NCBI GenBank assembly: GCA_022567275.1
Contig: JADFHH010000089.1
Location: forward strand, 1 to 6,940
Source: Pseudomonadota bacterium
GTDB lineage: Bacteria; Pseudomonadota; Alphaproteobacteria; Rhizobiales; Methyloligellaceae
DNA length: 6,940 bases
Direction of reading: 5' to 3'
Shown: piece by piece, positions 5,823 to 6,940 of the stretch
Position numbering within the stretch: position 1 is the first letter of the stretch
Layout: each line of letters opens with the position of its first letter
Position numbers and translations under genes: made by a program
Notes under the pieces: model-generated
Seen by the model: only the letters and a program-made list of their open reading frames with translations
Told to the model about the DNA's origin: nothing
The model's database searches: none

Positions 5823-6766
5823 TGGGCGTTTTGCTGGTCGCCGACCATGATAATGCCGCGCTCAACGCGGCAACCGCCAAAACCATGAGCGCCGCGCAGG
5901 CGATTGACACAAACGTCGATATTCTGGTGGCGGGCAAGGGGTGCGCCGGCGTGGCGGATGCGGCCGCCGCGATTTCCGGCGCAGCCAGGGTGCTGCTCGC
6001 CGACGCGTCGCATCTGGAACACCATCTGGCGGAGGACATGGCGGCGCTGATCGAACCGCTGGCGAAGCAATATGACGCGATCCTCGCGCCCGCGACCACT
6101 TGCGGAAAAAATTACATGCCGCGGCTCGCGGCCCTGCTGGATGTGGCGCAAATTTCCGATATCACTGCGGTCATATCCGCCGATACCTTTGAACGCCCGA
6201 TTTATGCAGGCAACGCCATGCAGAGCGTGCAATCGCTCGATGCGATCAAAATCATTACCGTGCGCGCCACGACTTTTCCCGCTGCTGAAGCGAACGGCAG
6301 TGCGGCGATCGAGACAATCGACGCCGGCGCGCCGTGCGGGCTGTCGCAATTTGGCGGTGATGAGTTGTCCTCTTCCGACCGGCCCGAGCTGACCGCCGCG
6401 CGCGTGGTCGTGTCGGGCGGGCGGGCGCTGGGTTCAGCGGAAAATTTCAGCAAATATATCGAACCGCTGGCCGGCCAGTTGAACGCGGCCGTTGGCGCCA
6501 GCCGCGCGGCGGTGGACGCGGGCTATGTTCCGAACGATTATCAGGTGGGACAAACCGGCAAGGTCGTGGCGCCGGAGCTTTATATCGCGATCGGCATTTC
6601 CGGCGCCATCCAGCATCTGGCCGGCATGAAGGATTCAAAAGTGATCGTCGCCATCAACAAGGATGAGGAAGCGCCGATTTTCCAGATCGCGGATTATGGT
6701 CTGGTGGGGGATTTGTTTGTCATCCTGCCCGAGCTTCAATCGGAACTCGAGAAACTGGCCCCTTGA
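5822..6766 (+). CDS. etfA: Electron transfer flavoprotein, alpha subunit
   Basis: EtfA carries the FAD of the ETF heterodimer. The 314-residue protein has the N-terminal alpha/beta domain (MGVLLVADHD at 1-10, LAPATTCGKNYMPRLAALLD at 88-107) and the C-terminal FAD domain. The latter includes VVSGGRALGSAENF (196-209, with R201 at the position of the FAD-contacting Arg), GASRAAVDAGYVPNDYQVGQ (225-244, then TGK), and the family signature LYIAIGISGAIQHLAGMKDS (253-272) followed by INKDEEAPIFQIADYG (278-293). All the main FAD contacts seem present. The start ATG at 5822 uses the last base of the etfB stop codon. The open frame extends further upstream only inside etfB, so that part is discarded. 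The dehydrogenase gene starts 18 nt downstream. Confidence 0.97.
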   Translation: MGVLLVADHDNAALNAATAKTMSAAQAIDTNVDILVAGKGCAGVADAAAAISGAARVLLADASHLEHHLAEDMAALIEPLAKQYDAILAPATTCGKNYMPRLAALLDVAQISDITAVISADTFERPIYAGNAMQSVQSLDAIKIITVRATTFPAAEANGSAAIETIDAGAPCGLSQFGGDELSSSDRPELTAARVVVSGGRALGSAENFSKYIEPLAGQLNAAVGASRAAVDAGYVPNDYQVGQTGKVVAPELYIAIGISGAIQHLAGMKDSKVIVAINKDEEAPIFQIADYGLVGDLFVILPELQSELEKLAP

Positions 6767-6784
6767 CCGTGGAGTGACAAGAGC

Positions 6785-6940
6785 ATGAGCATCAAGAAAG
6801 TAGGCGTGGTTGGAGCCGGGCAGATGGGCAATGGCATCGCCCATGTGATTGCCTTGGCCGGGTATGACGTGGTGTTGAACGATATCGATCCGGCGCGCAT
6901 CGACGAAGCGCTGGCCACCATCAACGGCAATCTGTCGCGC
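6785..6940 (+). CDS. 3-hydroxyacyl-CoA (3-hydroxybutyryl-CoA) dehydrogenase, N-terminal part
   Basis: Only the first 52 codons lie in the window, open to the right edge. They begin MSIKKVGVVGAGQMGNGIAH and show a Rossmann NAD-binding fold: GAGQMG at 10-15 is the G-x-G-x-x-G loop, and VVLNDIDPARID places D33 at the end of the second strand, where it binds the adenosine ribose and favours NAD over NADP. This opening fits the short 3-hydroxybutyryl-CoA dehydrogenase family (Hbd/PaaH), about 290 residues, which oxidises 3-hydroxyacyl-CoA to 3-oxoacyl-CoA. A multidomain FadB-like protein is unlikely, because the Rossmann fold is at the very start. GGAG at 6771-6774 lies 10 nt before the ATG. The position just after etfBA is a common alphaproteobacterial arrangement and suggests co-transcription. 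Confidence 0.9.
   Translation, partial: MSIKKVGVVGAGQMGNGIAHVIALAGYDVVLNDIDPARIDEALATINGNLSR

Noticed and set aside
1..6940. CRISPR array, tRNA, rRNA, toxin-antitoxin or defence system
   Set aside because: No regularly spaced repeats, no tRNA cloverleaf or rRNA sequence, and no gene pair with such features was seen on either strand by eye.

Overview
The window looks like chromosomal DNA of an alphaproteobacterium. The support is the gene order PduO-type adenosyltransferase, rhomboid protease, etfB, etfA and 3-hydroxyacyl-CoA dehydrogenase, the GC-rich coding sequence of that block, the presence of a Tad (Flp) pilus gene, and IS5-, IS66- and IS1182-type elements of the kind common in that class. 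The genus cannot be read from the sequence.

Layout. (1) Positions 1-646, minus strand: the first 215 codons of a TadG-like Flp pilus-assembly protein, cut by the window edge, with a visibly more AT-rich upstream region. (2) Positions about 755-3160: a cluster of insertion-sequence material. It holds an apparently intact IS5-family transposase (779-2125, minus), a 42-codon scrap starting like an IS1182-family transposase (2264-2392, minus), and the 3' part of an IS66 element (2562-about 3160, minus) that keeps one terminal sequence but has lost most of tnpC and the other end. (3) Positions about 3161-3595, plus: the C-terminal remnant of an unidentified membrane protein, whose 5' end was removed where the IS66 fragment joins. 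(4) Positions 3653-4952, plus: a PduO/MMAB-type cob(I)alamin adenosyltransferase followed 4 nt later by a rhomboid intramembrane serine protease. (5) Positions 5073-6940, plus: etfB, etfA and the start of a 3-hydroxyacyl-CoA (3-hydroxybutyryl-CoA) dehydrogenase, tightly packed and probably transcribed from a promoter in the 120-bp gap before etfB.

How the genes work together. EtfB and EtfA form the electron-transfer flavoprotein that takes electrons from acyl-CoA dehydrogenases to ETF:quinone oxidoreductase. The dehydrogenase performs the NAD-dependent 3-hydroxyacyl-CoA step, so the right part is a fatty-acid or butanoate oxidation unit. The adenosyltransferase makes adenosylcobalamin, the cofactor of enzymes such as methylmalonyl-CoA mutase, which fits acyl-CoA metabolism. 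The rhomboid protease has no obvious metabolic role and may only share transcription.

I do not see a new defence, regulatory or biosynthetic system. The most informative part is the IS junction zone, where three transposon remnants lie side by side and have truncated a host membrane-protein gene directly upstream of the adenosyltransferase.
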